Source of the DNA: Bacillota bacterium
Lineage (GTDB): Bacteria; Bacillota_A; Clostridia; DSM-8532
Reading direction: 5' to 3'
NCBI GenBank assembly: GCA_023424865.1
Contig: JAFADM010000231.1
Coordinates: 1-5,660, forward strand
DNA: 5,660 bases
The notes under the pieces were generated by a model. That model was not told the DNA's origin and did not search any database. It was given only the letters and a program-made list of their open reading frames with translations. This document shows, piece by piece, positions 5,451 through 5,660 of this stretch (position 1 is its first letter; every line of letters starts with the position of its first letter). Both the position numbers and the translations under genes were made by a program.

Positions 5451-5522
5451 GTAACAGGAACAGTAACAGTAACAATAGCGGTGGCAGGAACAGTAACAGG
5501 AACAATAGCGGTAGCAGTAACA
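5451..5522 (+). repeat. Hexamer-based tandem repeat in a gene leader
   Basis: Twelve consecutive hexamers run through this stretch, mostly GTAACA or GGAACA, with ATAGCG and GTGGCA/GTAGCA between them. At a larger scale, two 30-bp units (5457-5486 and 5487-5516) are identical at 28 of 30 positions. The array ends just before AAAGGA (5525-5530), the ribosome binding site of the gene at 5539. The + strand is poor in T and unlikely to fold, so the leader would be unstructured. Confidence 0.85.
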
Positions 5523-5538
5523 GGAAAGGAAAACAGGC

Positions 5539-5660
5539 ATGACTCCTTCAAAAAGAATGCATTATTCGGGAATTGACCGTTTCAGGCTCCTTGCGGCTAT
5601 ACTGGTGGTAGCCATACATACCTCTCCCCTTACGGATGTCAACACTACCGCGGACTTTAT
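5539..5660 (+). CDS. Membrane acyltransferase family 3 / VanT-like N-terminus (truncated by the window)
   Basis: Only the first 40 codons are present. They contain YSGIDRFRLLAAILVVAIHTSP (residues 9-30; GIDRFR followed by a hydrophobic segment ending in a conserved histidine). This is the characteristic first membrane helix of acyltransferase family 3 proteins, whose histidine in AIH is important for activity. Among that family, the GIDRFR...VVAIHTSPL pattern most resembles the membrane domain of VanT-type serine/alanine racemases and related clostridial proteins, which act at the cytoplasmic membrane on cell-wall or surface components. AAAGGA (5525-5530) lies eight bases before ATG 5539. ATG 5557 is an in-frame alternative with a poorer site. 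Whether a racemase domain follows lies outside the window. Confidence 0.82.
   Translation, partial: MTPSKRMHYSGIDRFRLLAAILVVAIHTSPLTDVNTTADF

Noticed and set aside
5385..5576. A 63-codon + strand frame through the hexamer repeat (TVTVTIAVAG-like product)
   Set aside because: It needs a TTG start without a ribosome binding site, its sequence merely reflects the repeat, and it overlaps the better-supported acyltransferase start.

Overview
The window looks like a chromosomal segment from a moderate-GC, low-to-mid complexity Firmicute, most likely a member of the Clostridia. The reasons are the strong AGGAGG-type ribosome binding sites, sigma-A-like promoter boxes, hairpin-plus-T-tract terminators, and the gene families present (RpiR, MerR/TipAS, ABC-2 exporter, VanT-like acyltransferase). 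No mobile-element gene, tRNA, rRNA or CRISPR array was seen.

Layout. Positions 1-100 may hold the tail of an upstream + strand gene. It is followed by a small + strand gene of unknown function (117-401) and a strong hairpin terminator (525-570). From 596 to 3094, on the - strand, lies a compact three-gene operon read right to left: a MerR/TipAS-type regulator, an ABC ATPase and an ABC-2 membrane permease. The genes overlap by 41 bp and 4 bp. The operon begins at a textbook MerR-type promoter (19-bp spacer with a dyad inside it, 3114-3144), so the regulator probably controls its own exporter. Upstream, also on the - strand, is an RpiR/SIS phosphosugar-sensing regulator (3203-4243). Its apparent N-terminus is made of three tandem 42-bp repeats. 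Divergent to it on the + strand is a deoxyribose-phosphate aldolase-like gene (deoC, 4435-5184). The shared control region between them carries overlapping promoters and a 12-bp inverted repeat that is a good candidate RpiR operator. This suggests a small self-contained phosphosugar-responsive unit.

The 354-bp gap between deoC and the last gene (5185-5538) is not empty. It holds the deoC terminator (5238-5275), three CTTAAGA-like boxes spaced exactly 11 bp apart (5309-5341, resembling OmpR-family response-regulator sites), a possible weak promoter, and a hexamer-based tandem repeat (5451-5522) directly before the ribosome binding site of a truncated membrane acyltransferase/VanT-like gene (5539 to the window end). 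The 194-bp gap at 402-595 holds only the terminator; nothing else was recognised there.

The most interesting points are regulatory: the repeat array fused to the RpiR gene, the divergent rpiR/deoC operator, the 11-bp phased boxes, and the hexamer-repeat leader. No clearly new enzyme system is visible.
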